Below, in pieces: positions 5,919 through 6,154 of a DNA stretch of 6,154 bases. The number at the start of each line of letters is the position of its first letter. The first letter of the stretch is position 1. Under the pieces are notes generated by a model. The model had not been told where the DNA came from and made no database searches. It saw only the letters and a list, made by a program, of their open reading frames with translations. Origin of the DNA: Bacteroidetes bacterium UBA7692 (GTDB taxonomy: Bacteria > Bacteroidota > Bacteroidia > Chitinophagales > LD1); NCBI GenBank assembly GCA_002482725.1, contig DLGO01000123.1, positions 50,298-56,451 of the forward strand, given 5' to 3'. Both the position numbers and the translations under genes were made by a program.

Positions 5919-6154
5919 CTACTTTCTGTAAAGGGTTAACAGTTTATCCGCGTATTCTTTAATATCAAAACCTGATGCATAGGTTCTGGCATACGCAGCT
6001 ATGCTATTGTAAAGGCTATTATCGTTATTCAACTTCATAATGGCATCCGCAAACAAATCCGCATCCTGCTCATAAATCATATAGCCATTTTTGCCTTCCT
6101 CTATTAAATCGCGATTGCCCTTACCATCCAGTGTAACCACAGGCAAGCCGGCCC
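5919..6154 (-). CDS. Glycosyltransferase family 4 protein, C-terminal part only
   Basis: The frame is open from the right edge of the window to the TAG at 5919-5921, giving about 77 visible residues. The first start-like codon within it is a TTG at 6144-6146, but it encodes Leu in AGLPVVTLDGKGNRDLIEEG, which is the core of a donor-binding domain and not an N-terminus. The gene therefore starts outside the window. The segment GLPVV-LDGKGNRDLIEEGKNGYMI corresponds to the stretch just after E-x7-E in GT4 enzymes (compare GGIPEIVEDKVNGFLL in the neighbouring gene). It is followed by the usual closing helices (DADLFADAIMKL, YARTYASGFDIKEYADKLLTLYRK). The E-x7-E motif itself would lie to the right of the window. 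It is the third glycosyltransferase in a row and is on the opposite strand to its neighbour. Confidence 0.88.
   Translation of the reverse strand, partial: AGLPVVTLDGKGNRDLIEEGKNGYMIYEQDADLFADAIMKLNNDNSLYNSIAAYARTYASGFDIKEYADKLLTLYRK

Noticed and set aside
6144..6146. TTG as the start of the rightmost glycosyltransferase
   Set aside because: It encodes the Leu of the conserved GLPVV donor-domain segment; the N-terminal two thirds of the enzyme must lie outside the window.

Overview
The window looks like chromosomal DNA from a member of the Bacteroidota, probably a Chitinophagaceae/Sphingobacteriia-type organism. Start codons are preceded by A-rich leaders, and Shine-Dalgarno sequences are weak or absent. 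The small-protein families are ones I associate with that phylum, and base composition is moderate, near the mid-40s % GC by eye. The phylum call rests on gene content and protein style, not on a marker gene. No rRNA, tRNA, CRISPR array, transposase or attachment site is visible.

Layout: (1) Positions 2-928, plus strand: the 3' part of a conserved hypothetical gene, then a P-loop kinase-like gene of the adenylate kinase/topology-modulation (FlaR-like) type. (2) Positions 929-1892, minus strand: a small exported protein of unknown function followed downstream by yajQ. (3) Positions 2037-3065, plus strand: thiL, thiamine-monophosphate kinase, divergent from the exported-protein gene across a 144-base spacer. 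(4) Positions 3062-3304, minus strand: an 80-residue protein of unknown function, tail-to-tail with thiL. (5) Positions 3390 to the right edge: three glycosyltransferase genes in minus, plus, minus order. The last is cut by the window end. This is probably the edge or interior of a surface-polysaccharide locus.

The genes do not form one pathway. The left 3.3 kb holds unrelated housekeeping and hypothetical genes in short transcription units. The right half shares a theme of sugar transfer from nucleotide-sugar donors, probably for exopolysaccharide, O-antigen or another glycan. No polymerase, flippase or sugar-nucleotide gene is in view, so the product cannot be named.

The most distinctive structural point is very tight packing on opposing strands. 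All three convergent junctions have essentially no spacer (0 bases, a 4-base overlap, and 1 base). The divergent glycosyltransferase pair is separated by only 32 bases, and its minus-strand member must start at TTG. I found no convincing undescribed biological system here.
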